32,981 bases of DNA from a virus, in the IMG/VR virus record IMGVR_UViG_3300042565_002211, positions 1-32,981 of that record; one strand, written 5' to 3'. This document shows, piece by piece, positions 15,056-23,193 of the stretch; the first letter of the stretch is position 1; the number at the start of each line of letters is the position of its first letter. The notes under the pieces were generated by a model, which worked only from the letters and a program-made list of their open reading frames with translations, made no database searches and was not told the origin of the DNA. A program made the translations under genes and the position numbers.

Positions 15056-15089
15056 AAAAAAAACAGGACACAGTTTTAATTGTGTCCTG
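15056..15089 (-). terminator. strong intrinsic terminator inside the late region
   Basis: On the minus strand, a perfect 9-base-pair stem CAGGACACA / TGTGTCCTG (15081-15089 and 15064-15072) with an 8-base loop is followed directly by eight T residues (15063-15056). This is a textbook rho-independent terminator. It lies downstream of the 92-residue gene and right before the ribosome binding site of the next leftward gene, so it separates the last two virion-protein genes from the rest of the late transcript. Confidence 0.88.
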
Positions 15090-15116
15090 CAATTATCATA
15101 CACATTTGCTTTTAAA

Positions 15117-15395
15117 TCAAGGGTTTTTGATCAATAAAGCCATGCATTGAATAACTTGAGGATATTGCATAAAGTTATTAGATTCAGAAGATAAAACCGA
15201 TTTAGCAAGATTAAGTTCTGGAACAGGAATTCCCCTGATTCCAGTCATTACATAATCTGCAAAAGCGTTTACCGCTTCATCTCTAGTAGCTTCCCCCTTG
15301 ATAAATCTTGCGAAAATGTCAAGTGAAGGATGCGTTAAAGGCATCCCAGATTGACCACCCATCATACCAGAAGGCATAGACATTTGGGGATTCAT
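15117..15395 (-). CDS. hypothetical small protein (92 aa)
   Basis: A 92-residue protein of unknown family. The ATG at 15395 has AAAGGAAG upstream. The N-terminus is flexible and rich in Met, Gly, Ser and Pro (MNPQMSMPSGMMGGQSGMPL), followed by a helical domain with FARFIKGEATRDEAVNAF and a second helix ending in VIQCMALLIKNP. No membrane segment or signal peptide is evident, so it looks cytoplasmic or virion-associated. It is the last gene before the strong terminator and follows the Cys-rich secreted protein by 12 bases. No function is proposed. Confidence 0.7.
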   Translation of the reverse strand: MNPQMSMPSGMMGGQSGMPLTHPSLDIFARFIKGEATRDEAVNAFADYVMTGIRGIPVPELNLAKSVLSSESNNFMQYPQVIQCMALLIKNP

Positions 15396-15407
15396 AAAAC
15401 TTCCTTT

Positions 15408-15623
15408 CTATCGACCACAACAGCTAGAACCACGAAGACTGAATCGAAGCTTTCCACCACGGAAAACTTTTGTGTCTTCTTTAACTGTTTCAATCTTAAT
15501 GGTTTTTTCGACCTTCTTTTCGACTTGCACTACTGGAGCAGAGCATTGCCCATTAGCACATGAAGAACCCTTGCGGATTGGGAGATCGATTACCATAGCT
15601 ACCGTCAACACTAGACTAAACAT
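15408..15623 (-). CDS. small secreted Cys-rich protein (71 aa)
   Basis: The ATG at 15623 sits behind a strong AGGAGGAAG ribosome binding site and gives a 71-residue protein. A hydrophobic N-terminal segment (FSLVLTVAMVI) fits a signal peptide or membrane anchor. A Cys-containing patch S-S-C-A-N-G-Q-C (C22, C27), a Lys/Val/Glu-rich middle, a basic segment and a final C-C-G-R (C68, C69) follow. Small secreted proteins with this plan (hydrophobic start, C-x-x-G-x-C, V-x-K repeats, C-terminal R-G-G and Cys) are frequent in Planctomycetes and their phages, which is a host clue. The frame continues upstream to 15812 but overlaps the peptidase gene and is rejected. Role unknown; disulfide-linked periplasmic or wall function is possible. 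Confidence 0.7.
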   Translation of the reverse strand: MFSLVLTVAMVIDLPIRKGSSCANGQCSAPVVQVEKKVEKTIKIETVKEDTKVFRGGKLRFSLRGSSCCGR

Positions 15624-15660
15624 ATTGCTTCCTCCTAAATAAAAAAAGTAACCAAACACA

Positions 15661-16641
15661 TTATATCGACCAGTCGATGGTTCGTGCAGGGTATCCATCA
15701 AAATTTGAGAAAGAAAATACTTCCTCAAGACAAATCCTATCCATATCTTTGGCTTTAATCCAGTAAGAACCCTTGGGTTCACCAAAATTTCCCGGTGGTG
15801 TTCCATGAGCATTACCCCATGAATTCTGAATCAAAAAGATTAATCCGAATTCTGGATGGGTAGTAAACCCTAAACACGATTGTTGATGCCCCCATGATTG
15901 GTTTCTTGAGGCTAATAGAACAGCAGGGTTTCCAGATGGCCTTACTTTTAAATCGCTAAATCCAAACCAAGAAGAAGCAATGGTAACAGGGTATCCGTTT
16001 GATAATGCTTGTTTTACTTGATCGCTATTTTTAAGCTTTGAGGTGCTTTTGACTTTGAATCTTTTGGCCGAATCAGAAAGATCGATTGGCGGTTTATTTC
16101 CGTTTGACCATGCCATTTCAGCCTTTGCACCAAAAGTCCAAGATCCGTCTTGCTGACAAACAGGTTGTGGATAGCTTGGATCTAATGGTGGGCAACCATC
16201 TTCATTTAAAGATTCTGCCATGCTTGAACCAAATGATCCTTCGCCTTCACCATTGAGGCCTCCACGCTTGCGAGATTGGCCATAATTATAAAGAATGAAC
16301 GGAAGCCTCCATTCCTCAAATGTTTCCCTCTGGGTGATAATCTCAACAGCTTGAAGGGTAGCCATGACTGCTAATGCACCTTGGCCTACACATGATCCTG
16401 TTTTTTGATCCCAAGGAAAGAATTCGTATCCCGCAGCTTTATTGACTACCTTGTAAAGAAGTGATTCTTTTAAGTCTAACGGAGGCCCAGCAATCTGAAA
16501 AGGAACAAGCTTTGCATTGAACTTGTCTTGAAGTTCTTTGGGCTGAGAATCAATTGGTAACCAACCGAATTTATTAGATTCAATTAATGGTTCTTTTGCT
16601 TTATTTCTTTCACCAAATTTTGGCTGGTTTTCCATACTCAT
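15661..16641 (-). CDS. papain-like (C1 family) cysteine peptidase
   Basis: A 326-residue protein with the complete papain active site: oxyanion Gln79 and nucleophile Cys84 in D-Q-K-T-G-S-C-V-G-Q-G, His252 in S-W-G-H-Q-Q-S-C, and Asn273 in Q-N-S-W-G. The order Q-C-H-N and the NSWG box are diagnostic of C1 peptidases. No signal peptide and no classical inhibitory propeptide is visible; the first 75 residues may be a short pro- or targeting region. The ATG overlaps the upstream stop by one base (TAATG). It lies among small secreted and membrane proteins between the fibre genes and a terminator, where a lysis gene would often sit. It could degrade host wall or surface protein at lysis or entry; that is inference. 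Confidence 0.88.
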   Translation of the reverse strand: MSMENQPKFGERNKAKEPLIESNKFGWLPIDSQPKELQDKFNAKLVPFQIAGPPLDLKESLLYKVVNKAAGYEFFPWDQKTGSCVGQGALAVMATLQAVEIITQRETFEEWRLPFILYNYGQSRKRGGLNGEGEGSFGSSMAESLNEDGCPPLDPSYPQPVCQQDGSWTFGAKAEMAWSNGNKPPIDLSDSAKRFKVKSTSKLKNSDQVKQALSNGYPVTIASSWFGFSDLKVRPSGNPAVLLASRNQSWGHQQSCLGFTTHPEFGLIFLIQNSWGNAHGTPPGNFGEPKGSYWIKAKDMDRICLEEVFSFSNFDGYPARTIDWSI

Positions 16642-17267
16642 TATTTTAATTCCTTTGCTATTTGATTAAATTCGCTGGTCAAAAGATCCCTGAGTTTTTG
16701 ATCAAGTTTAAGCGTTCCGTCCTTCGGAAGCCTTTGATTCAACCTCTTTCCAATTACATCTCTAAGGTTAAAAAGTTCGTTTTCCATGAATTGTTTATTG
16801 ATAGTTGCCTTTGCTGCCTTAAAGACATCTGTAAGAAATTCGTAGTCGTTTTTCTGACACTCTTTTGCAAGCTCTTCATAAAACATAGACAACCACTTTA
16901 CCTGATCTTTGTCTTCTTTTGCTGCTGCTGCTCTGATGTCATTGTCTGGATTTACTGGTGGAGCGGGTGCTGGCTCATCACCGATTACTACAGATGTAAA
17001 CGCTGGTTCAGAAGGCCCAAACTCATTGCCAACATAAGCAAACAGTCTGTACACACCTTCTGCCTGTGAAGTAACCACAAGGGTTTTTGAATCCTTAAGT
17101 AAATCCACAGGGAAAATGTTAAGACCTTTGTCAATTGAAACCCATCTTACAGTTTTCGCTTCAGTCTTTGAAGCAATGCTTATAAATGCCCCTGGTTGTC
17201 CAGAAACCTTTGCAGGGAGTTCTATAGTCGGTATTTGAAGAAATACTAAAAACAACAAATTAATCAT
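16641..17267 (-). CDS. putative secreted protein with Ig-like and helical domains (208 aa)
   Basis: The N-terminus is a hydrophobic stretch without basic residues (MINLLFLVFLQIP), possibly a weak signal peptide or anchor. Residues about 15-95 look like a beta-sandwich, with V-R-W-V-S-I-D and E-G-V-Y-R-L-F-A-Y-V-G-N, followed by a Pro-rich linker P-A-P-A-P-P-V-N-P near 100 and a helical C-terminal domain. This plan (beta-rich head with an 'E-G-x-Y-x-L-x-A-Y' strand, linker, helical tail) is one I associate with planctomycete and phage proteins of unknown function. The ATG at 17267 has AAAGGAG upstream. Its stop overlaps the peptidase start by one base, so the two are made together and may function together. 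Confidence 0.65.
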   Translation of the reverse strand: MINLLFLVFLQIPTIELPAKVSGQPGAFISIASKTEAKTVRWVSIDKGLNIFPVDLLKDSKTLVVTSQAEGVYRLFAYVGNEFGPSEPAFTSVVIGDEPAPAPPVNPDNDIRAAAAKEDKDQVKWLSMFYEELAKECQKNDYEFLTDVFKAAKATINKQFMENELFNLRDVIGKRLNQRLPKDGTLKLDQKLRDLLTSEFNQIAKELK

Positions 17268-17305
17268 AGTTGCTCCTTTTGTTTACGATGTGCTTTAAAA
17301 TGTGC

Positions 17306-17623
17306 TTATAAGAAAACAGAGATCAACAATTTTAATGCTGTTCTTAAAATTATTGACCAAGGAATAATTCCGATTGTAATTGGATTTCCGTGGAAATCAC
17401 CCTGAGGAATGGCTTGTTCTAGGATAGTTGCAAAGTCATCAAGAGATACTTCTTTGTCTTGAAATATTTGCCTATCATCTGGAATAACTTGGTCGGCAGC
17501 ATAGCCAACAATGTTCCATAATGCATTACTAAATTCTTTATTACCTACATCTTTTTTTCCACGAATTTTGTCCACAATTAACATCATGGCATCCGTAGGC
17601 ATAGAATCTGGAAAATCAATCAT
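17306..17623 (-). CDS. small protein with C-terminal membrane segment (105 aa)
   Basis: A 105-residue protein whose first 75 residues are polar and helical and whose last 25 (ITIGIIPWSIILRTALKLLI..) form one hydrophobic, probably membrane-inserted helix. The ATG at 17623 overlaps the stop of the preceding membrane protein by four bases and AAAGGAAG lies just upstream. A C-terminal tail anchor with a soluble N-terminal domain is compatible with a holin/antiholin or membrane-scaffold role, but no family is recognised. Position between the small membrane protein (17620-17889) and the secreted proteins supports membership in a lysis-like cassette. Confidence 0.6.
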   Translation of the reverse strand: MIDFPDSMPTDAMMLIVDKIRGKKDVGNKEFSNALWNIVGYAADQVIPDDRQIFQDKEVSLDDFATILEQAIPQGDFHGNPITIGIIPWSIILRTALKLLISVFL

Positions 17624-17889
17624 TGCTTCACTTCCTTTTTTAAAGTCCTAGTGTAATTTAACACTTCTGTTAAAATCCTCAAGCTTTCCGCTTGGGCCTT
17701 GGCCACCTCGCCAATGGAATTCTCTAACCTATCTATAAATACCATATGTCTTTGGTGCAATGGAAGTATAATATTTTGGCCTAACCAGCTAAATCCTTTA
17801 TAAACAGCCCATAACATAAAAACAAGAAAACTTAATGCCACACCGAATCGCTCAAAAATATCAACAATATTTATGTCTGCGAGCATCAT
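17620..17889 (-). CDS. small single-pass membrane protein, holin-like (89 aa)
   Basis: An 89-residue protein with one strong transmembrane segment at about 15-38 (FGVALSFLVFMLWAVYKGF) followed by a long, charged, predicted coiled helix (HMVFIDRLENSIGEVAKAQ..). The size and the layout of one membrane helix plus a cytoplasmic coiled domain resemble small holins or holin-associated proteins, but no family-specific motif is seen. The ATG at 17889 overlaps the preceding stop (ATGA), and its own stop overlaps the next start in the same way, forming a tightly coupled run 18428-17306. Confidence 0.6.
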   Translation of the reverse strand: MMLADINIVDIFERFGVALSFLVFMLWAVYKGFSWLGQNIILPLHQRHMVFIDRLENSIGEVAKAQAESLRILTEVLNYTRTLKKEVKQ

Positions 17890-18428
17890 ATTGCCTCTAC
17901 TTCTTCAATAGTTAACGCATTTTCAACAGCCTTTCTCTTGGATGCTATTTGCATAGACATTTGGGAGCGAGACTGGCCATACAACAGCATTAATTGTAGC
18001 ATTTCGGTAATGGTATTAAAAGACAATTCGTTGTTTTCGAGGGTTACTAAAGACGGTATTGGAAGGCCTAAATTTGCTGCTTCTTTAGCTAATGCGAATG
18101 CACCAGAGATTAAGGCAACATCATTAGGTGTTATGCCTAAATGCCCTTGTGGTAATCCTGTATCCCACCCTATTCTTTCAAGATTAAGCCATTCGTTATT
18201 TATTGATTGCAGCTTTCTTGCTTTTGCTTGAGATAAAGCATCTGGTTCAGCATCTGGAATGTAATTCCATGCTTGATTAATTAAATTGTTTACAAAAACA
18301 CCTTCATCTGAACTTAAAGCAATAGGCATTTTTATTGTTTTGCTTACATTGTTTTCGTCTGTTGCCATCAATGTAAATAAATAATCAGAGTCTATAACAA
18401 TTGCATTCAAACTTATTTGCGTAAACAT
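17886..18428 (-). CDS. DUF4376-domain tail-fibre-associated protein (180 aa)
   Basis: The 180-residue protein carries the DUF4376 pattern in its C-terminal two thirds: K-A-R-K-L-Q-S-I-N-N-E-W, then G-W-D-T-G-L-P-x-G-x-L-G-I-T-P-N-D-V, an A-F-A-L-A-K-E-A-A-N-L-G-L-P-I-P helix and a closing Y-G-Q-S-R helix with I-A-S-K-R-K-A-V. DUF4376 occurs in phage proteins next to tail fibres, often called fibre assembly or tail proteins. The ATG at 18428 has AGGAG upstream. It lies 8 bases after the large collar-domain fibre, as expected for a fibre partner, and leads into the small membrane genes. Confidence 0.7.
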   Translation of the reverse strand: MFTQISLNAIVIDSDYLFTLMATDENNVSKTIKMPIALSSDEGVFVNNLINQAWNYIPDAEPDALSQAKARKLQSINNEWLNLERIGWDTGLPQGHLGITPNDVALISGAFALAKEAANLGLPIPSLVTLENNELSFNTITEMLQLMLLYGQSRSQMSMQIASKRKAVENALTIEEVEAI

Positions 18429-18436
18429 GAGAACTC

Positions 18437-21112
18437 CTATGTTTTAATAATGTAATTTAACCCAATACTTGGTTGCATATTGTTATGCGATCCACCACCA
18501 CCAGTATTATTATTATTGGTAATAAAAATATTGTGTGAATGGTCTAATGAAGCAGAATTATTAATCCCAATGTTTTGCAGAGCAATATTAGAAGCACCGC
18601 CAGTAAATGTATATGGATTAGAACCGTTATTAGTCCATGCTGCTCTATCTACACTATGATTATGAACTGTATTTGCACTCATACCGCTTGTTATGTTGTT
18701 TGTTCCACCAGCAGTAGAACCAACTGTATTTGGGTGAGTATGTGCTGGAATTTGCGAAGATGTTAATGTTTCGCTTTCAGTTCCAACTGTACCACCTAAA
18801 GTTCTATTTGAAAGACCAGATGCTTGACCCACACCAATTGCAGTTCTTGATCTCATGTCAGGTAAATTAAATGTTGTACTTCCATCGCCTTGCCCATAGG
18901 GGCTAGAAGTCGTTCCTAATGCTGTCCACAATGCACTATATGTAGTTCTTGAAACCGCATTCCCATTAGCCAATAACCATCCAGTAGGTGCTGTTGTTGT
19001 TACCACACCAGAACTTACCGTTTGAGTAATTGCACCAGCAAACATTTGCATTGATGCAGATGGAAATATTGATGAAGAAGAAACCCAACTCGGTGCTGCT
19101 GTTCCATTTGATTGTAATACTTGCCCCGCTGTTCCCGCAGCAAGAAAACTAGTTGCACCAGATCCAGTATTGTAAGGAACTTGACCCGCACCACCACCAG
19201 CAATGTTAGTTGAAGTTGTTGCAGAGGTAGCAGAAGTTGCAGATGTTGCTGTTGATGCGTTTCCAGATAATGTTGCAGTAATTGTACCAGCGGAAAAATT
19301 TCCAGAAGCATCTCGTTGCACAACAAAAGAAGCAGTATTTGCACTAGATGCGTTAATTCCAATCGTGCCTGTTCCTGTTATTGTTCCACCTGTAATTGGT
19401 GAAGTTGTTGCAATTGATGTTACAGTTCCGGTTGTTGATGATGTACCAGCACCAATTGCAGTTCTAAAAGTTGCAGCATCCAAAGAAGAAACTGTATTGT
19501 CAGCGTTAAACCTTGGAAATGTAATCGCTGAAGGATTAGTAAGGGTAAACAAGTTACTACCAACAGTAGTTGCACCTAATGAGGTTCTACCTGTTGCAGC
19601 AACAAGGTTGGTTGCACCACCATCCCATTGCAATCTTTGCGTAAAAGCACTATCCCAGTTTGTTTGGCTTGAAGTTGTTGGTATTGAATAACCAGCAGTA
19701 AAAGAAAAAGCACCAGTTGTATTCGTATATGTCAATCCTGTTGCAGTTGAAGAAAGATCAGTTAGCTTAATACCACCTAAACCAGCAAGGGTATAAGTGG
19801 GAATATTTAAAGTATTGCTTGTTAAAGTTGCAGCACCTGATGAACCAGTAACGGTTAAGGATGTTATTCGATTTGTATATGCTGTATTAAAGTTTGTAAA
19901 ATCTGAAGAACTTAAAGCACCTCTATTAGTTGCAGATGCGGTTGGAATATTTAAGGTAATAACTGGTGTAGTAGTTCCTGTTGCAACTGTACTAGAAACA
20001 TCAGTTCCTGTTGTGCCTAAAGTTAATGCTGCAACTGAAGTAACAGTTCCAGAAGTTGAAGATGTTCCAGCACCTATTGCAGTTCTAAAAGTCGCAGCAT
20101 CTAAAGCAGAAACAGTATTATCTGCATTAAACCTTGGGAATGTTACTGCCGAAGGATTTACAAGGGTTAAAATATTGCTTCCAATTGTAGTTGCACCTAA
20201 GGAAGTTCTTCCTGTTGATGCAACTAAATTTGTATTTCCACCATCCCATTGTAATCTTTGTGTATAAGCTGAATCCCAAGTAGTTTGTGAAGATGTCGTT
20301 GGAATTGAATAGCCAGCAGTTAGGGAAAAAACCCCTGTGGTATTGGTGTAAGTTAAGCCTGTTGCCGTTGAACTCAGGTCAGTAAGTTTGATACCACCCA
20401 AACCAGCTAGGGTGTAGGTTGGAACATTTAAAACACCTGATGATAATGTGCTTGAACCGCTGTTTCCTGTTACAGTTAAAGATGTAAATGTTGCTGCTGA
20501 TGGTGTAGGAATATTTAAAACATTAGATACTAAGGTTGCTGCACCGCTTCCAGTTGTAGTTAAACTAGTTATTCGATTCGTATAAGCTGTATCCCAATTA
20601 GTTTGGGAAGTTGAAGTTGGAATTGAATAGCCAGAAGTTAAACTAAATACACCTGTTCCAGAAGTATAAGTTAAGCCTGTAGCAGTTGATGAAATTGAAT
20701 TTCTTGCATCAGAAACGGTAAATTGAGTTATTAAACTTGAAACAGTAAAATCTGGATAAGTTCCAGTTGCGGAAATCCCTGTACCGCTATTTATTTTAAC
20801 TGTTTGATCTGGTGCAGAATTTGTAACAGTAACAGCACCTGTTGTTTTATCTACACTAATACCAGTTCCAGAAGTAATAGAAGAAACTCCAGCAGTTGAA
20901 TCTGATTTCCAAGAAAGATTTCCAGATCCATCTGTTGAAAGAAGTTGTCCAGAAGTTCCGTTTGAATTAGGAAGAACTAAATTTAATGATGTTGTTAATG
21001 ATGGAGCTTTTATAGAAACAGATTCTGTACCTTCACCATTACTTTCAACGATTATAATTTCGCCCAAAGATATTTGGTTTACACTTGTTTTGTTATTGAT
21101 CTTTATTGGCAT
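18437..21112 (-). CDS. tail fibre protein with tail-collar domain (891 aa)
   Basis: An 891-residue fibre. The N-terminus (MPIKINNKTSVNQISLG, then L-N-L-V-L-P-N-S-N-G-T-S-G-Q-x-L-S-T-D-G) is the usual start of phage short-tail-fibre proteins. The body is Thr/Ser/Gly-rich repeats, including two long copies of about 130 residues offset by 207 codons. The C-terminus holds a phage tail collar domain: G-W-L-L-A-N-G, F-N-L-P-D-M-R-S-R-T-A-I-G-V-G, an H-x-H pair in P-A-H-T-H, and several further H-x-H motifs (H-N-H, H-S-H) that could hold metal ions. The final segment G-S-H-N-N-M-Q-P-S-I-G-L-N-Y-I-I-K-T is a classic collar ending. It would bind the host surface. The ATG at 21112 has AAGGAA upstream. 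Confidence 0.92.
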   Translation of the reverse strand: MPIKINNKTSVNQISLGEIIIVESNGEGTESVSIKAPSLTTSLNLVLPNSNGTSGQLLSTDGSGNLSWKSDSTAGVSSITSGTGISVDKTTGAVTVTNSAPDQTVKINSGTGISATGTYPDFTVSSLITQFTVSDARNSISSTATGLTYTSGTGVFSLTSGYSIPTSTSQTNWDTAYTNRITSLTTTGSGAATLVSNVLNIPTPSAATFTSLTVTGNSGSSTLSSGVLNVPTYTLAGLGGIKLTDLSSTATGLTYTNTTGVFSLTAGYSIPTTSSQTTWDSAYTQRLQWDGGNTNLVASTGRTSLGATTIGSNILTLVNPSAVTFPRFNADNTVSALDAATFRTAIGAGTSSTSGTVTSVAALTLGTTGTDVSSTVATGTTTPVITLNIPTASATNRGALSSSDFTNFNTAYTNRITSLTVTGSSGAATLTSNTLNIPTYTLAGLGGIKLTDLSSTATGLTYTNTTGAFSFTAGYSIPTTSSQTNWDSAFTQRLQWDGGATNLVAATGRTSLGATTVGSNLFTLTNPSAITFPRFNADNTVSSLDAATFRTAIGAGTSSTTGTVTSIATTSPITGGTITGTGTIGINASSANTASFVVQRDASGNFSAGTITATLSGNASTATSATSATSATTSTNIAGGGAGQVPYNTGSGATSFLAAGTAGQVLQSNGTAAPSWVSSSSIFPSASMQMFAGAITQTVSSGVVTTTAPTGWLLANGNAVSRTTYSALWTALGTTSSPYGQGDGSTTFNLPDMRSRTAIGVGQASGLSNRTLGGTVGTESETLTSSQIPAHTHPNTVGSTAGGTNNITSGMSANTVHNHSVDRAAWTNNGSNPYTFTGGASNIALQNIGINNSASLDHSHNIFITNNNNTGGGGSHNNMQPSIGLNYIIKT
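19405..20425 (-). repeat. long intragenic duplication in the collar-domain fibre
   Basis: Two copies of about 400 bases (approximately 20425-20025 and 19805-19405) encode near-identical segments starting at L-A-G-L-G-G-I-K-L-T-D-L-S and ending near G-T-S-S-(T/S)-x-G-T-V-T-S. They are offset by 621 bases (207 codons). A shorter unit (Y-T-N-R-I-T-S-L-T ... L-N-I-P-T) also recurs around them. Nucleotide differences are mostly silent or conservative, so the duplication is not brand new. Confidence 0.85.
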
Positions 21113-21121
21113 AAATATTCC

Positions 21122-23185
21122 TTAAACAATGTAAACACTAAAGTAATAAGATGACATTGAAGAAGTGCTGAGAAATGTAAACACTACTGATTGACCAGAA
21201 GTTATAGACATTGAACCAGAATTACTGTTAGTTCCGTTAATAACTCCAAGAGGACTTCCATTAACAAACATATTACCTGAAATTCCAGCACCCATCATAT
21301 CTGAAGTTGAATAATAATAATAAAGAGTTCCTGAAATTCCTGTATTAAATGTTAAGTCTGAAGAACCTGAAATAGAATCGTAATTAACATTTCCCTGCAA
21401 AGGATCTCCAGAACTTCCTCCAGTTCCAATGTAACTACCACCGCCACCGGATTGACTAACATATATAAATGGTGTAGGTGTTGGGGTTGGTGTAGGTGTC
21501 GGTGTAGGTGTAGGTGTAGGTGTAGGTGTAGGGGTTGGTGTAGGGGTAGGGGTAGGTGTAGGTGTAGGTGTAGGTGTAGGGGTTGGTGTAGGGGTAGGGG
21601 TAGGTGTAGGTGTAGGTGTGGGTGTAGGTGTAGGTGTAGGTGTGGGTGTAGGTGTGGGTGTAGGTGTGGGTGTAGGGGTTGGTGTAGGGGTTGGTGTAGG
21701 GGTTGGTGTAGGTGTAGGTGTTGGTGAAGGAGAATCATTGGTACAAATTAATAGGTCAACTTGACCACACCAATCAACTTCCATTCCGTTTTGACCCGTT
21801 GCAATAAAGCTTAATGCACCATCAATAGGATCAGCTTGAGCAACTATAGCCCAAGAATTATCTTGGGCAATAGTGGTATAAATTGGACTTCCTACCATAG
21901 CTGTAGTAGAAGCTAAAACACCCCGATCAATGCAACCTTCAATTTTAAATGCTGCACTATTATCAGTTGCACCTACTTGCCTTGCTGCAATCAAAGCAAT
22001 AAAAAGAACTGTTGAATTTGCAGGGATTGCAATTTGCGTGTTATCGTCTTGAAGCAAATATAATGGAGTATCATCAATCGAATTACCACCAATAACTTTT
22101 GTCGATGGAGGCAAAGGGTTAATAGGAGTTGTGCTTACACTAGTTATTTGACCAAACGAATTTACAGTAACGACTGGAATTGTAATTGAATTTCCGTATA
22201 TTCCTGCAATAACACCTGAAGATGCAAGATTAACTGAAAGAAATCCATCTGAAGTAATTGGTGTTGAACTTACAGATAATGTTGATGAGGTTAATCCAAC
22301 TGAAGTAACTGTACCAATACCACTTCCTGGAGTTCCAACAGTAATGTTTGTTGCTGATGTTATTCTACCATCTGAACCAATTGTAATTTGCGGTATAGAG
22401 GCATTACTACCGTATACACCCGATGTCACTCCTGTTGGGCCAGTTTCAACCGTAATATTTCCGTTGGTTGTTCTTGGTGAATTAGTAACGGTTAAACTAG
22501 ACGAAAGAATACCCACAGATGTCAATCCTTGGGTTGGAATTGAAATCGATGCTGTAGTTGCGTTTGTGATCTGTCCTTTTGCATTAACTGTAACAACAGG
22601 TATTTGTGTTGATGAACCATAAACACCAGAAGATACGCCTGTTGTTGCAAGGTTGGCAACTATAGTTCCTGATGAAGTTACAGGTGAACCAGATATAGCA
22701 AAATCACTTGATGTCATTGAAACTGAATTAACAGATCCAACAGCACCTCCTGTAACTACCTGAAGAGGTGAAGCAGCAGTTCCATCTCCAGTTAGAGTAT
22801 TGTTATGAGATACAGCGGTTAAGTATTTTGAAGAAATATCAGGGATGTCTGCTGCATTGATTGTTCTAAATGAAGGCAATCCAGAACCACTTACTGGCCC
22901 AGCAAGAAAAGTATTAGCACCAGTAGAAATAAAATTTAAATCAAATGTTCCATTAGTCGTAATTGGACTACCTGTTACCGTAAACACATTGGATTGTGCA
23001 GTAAGTCCTATAGATAAAGATGATGGAGTAAAACTAACATATCTAAAAACAGCTATGTTGCTGTCATCTAAAACAGTAACAGTAGAAACAGGGTCAGACA
23101 GGGTAGGAATAACCTGTGGAGCAGAAATTGTAACTCCAACAGGGTCTTCCAATACAGTTACTCTAGCGAAAATATCTGTTGCCAT
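21122..23185 (-). CDS. repetitive tail fibre with Pro-Thr linker (687 aa)
   Basis: A 687-residue fibre-like protein. The N-terminal half contains three related units of about 65-72 residues (roughly 22740-22540, 22530-22336, 22310-22118), each with an S-V-x-x-(T/S)-S ... P-x-T-x-x-G ... G-V-Y-G-S/N ... I-P-V-V-T-V pattern typical of phage fibre beta-repeats. A globular domain around 22070-21760 follows, then a (PT)42P linker (21724-21470), and a C-terminal domain of about 115 residues rich in Ser/Gly/Tyr ([14 protein letters not shown], ending Y-Y-F-S-V-Y-I-V). The linker would hold the terminal domain at a flexible or extended distance, as in a receptor-binding tip. The ATG at 23185 has AAGGAG upstream. 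Confidence 0.85.
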   Translation of the reverse strand: MATDIFARVTVLEDPVGVTISAPQVIPTLSDPVSTVTVLDDSNIAVFRYVSFTPSSLSIGLTAQSNVFTVTGSPITTNGTFDLNFISTGANTFLAGPVSGSGLPSFRTINAADIPDISSKYLTAVSHNNTLTGDGTAASPLQVVTGGAVGSVNSVSMTSSDFAISGSPVTSSGTIVANLATTGVSSGVYGSSTQIPVVTVNAKGQITNATTASISIPTQGLTSVGILSSSLTVTNSPRTTNGNITVETGPTGVTSGVYGSNASIPQITIGSDGRITSATNITVGTPGSGIGTVTSVGLTSSTLSVSSTPITSDGFLSVNLASSGVIAGIYGNSITIPVVTVNSFGQITSVSTTPINPLPPSTKVIGGNSIDDTPLYLLQDDNTQIAIPANSTVLFIALIAARQVGATDNSAAFKIEGCIDRGVLASTTAMVGSPIYTTIAQDNSWAIVAQADPIDGALSFIATGQNGMEVDWCGQVDLLICTNDSPSPTPTPTPTPTPTPTPTPTPTPTPTPTPTPTPTPTPTPTPTPTPTPTPTPTPTPTPTPTPTPTPTPTPTPTPTPTPTPTPTPTPTPFIYVSQSGGGGSYIGTGGSSGDPLQGNVNYDSISGSSDLTFNTGISGTLYYYYSTSDMMGAGISGNMFVNGSPLGVINGTNSNSGSMSITSGQSVVFTFLSTSSMSSYYFSVYIV
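21470..21724 (-). repeat. imperfect 6-base repeat encoding (Pro-Thr)42-Pro
   Basis: The 85 codons alternate strictly Pro and Thr. On the plus strand the units are GGTGTA, GGTGTT, GGGGTT, GGGGTA and GGTGTG. A longer block of about 54-60 bases (GGGGTT-GGTGTA-GGGGTA-GGGGTA then several GGTGTA) occurs twice within the array, showing higher-order duplication. The strand asymmetry leaves the plus strand rich in G runs. Confidence 0.95.
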
Positions 23186-23193
23186 GATGCTCC

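Noticed and set aside
16662-17069. Plus-strand frame rich in Phe, Cys and Leu opposite the secreted protein gene
   Set aside because: It is antisense to a gene with a good start and a coupled stop, and its membrane-like look follows from antisense composition.
19203-20267. Val/Ala-rich plus-strand reading frames antisense to the collar fibre
   Set aside because: They are the antisense of the Thr/Ser-rich repeats, appear twice because the gene is duplicated, and have no ribosome binding site.
21470-21724. CRISPR-like array
   Set aside because: Units are 6 bases with no unique spacers and lie inside a coding frame.
21352-21738. Long reading frames on both strands across the Pro-Thr repeat (Cys/Arg- or Leu/His-rich)
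   Set aside because: They are shadows of a 6-base repeat, low complexity, and have no ribosome binding site; the strictly alternating Pro/Thr frame continues a real protein.
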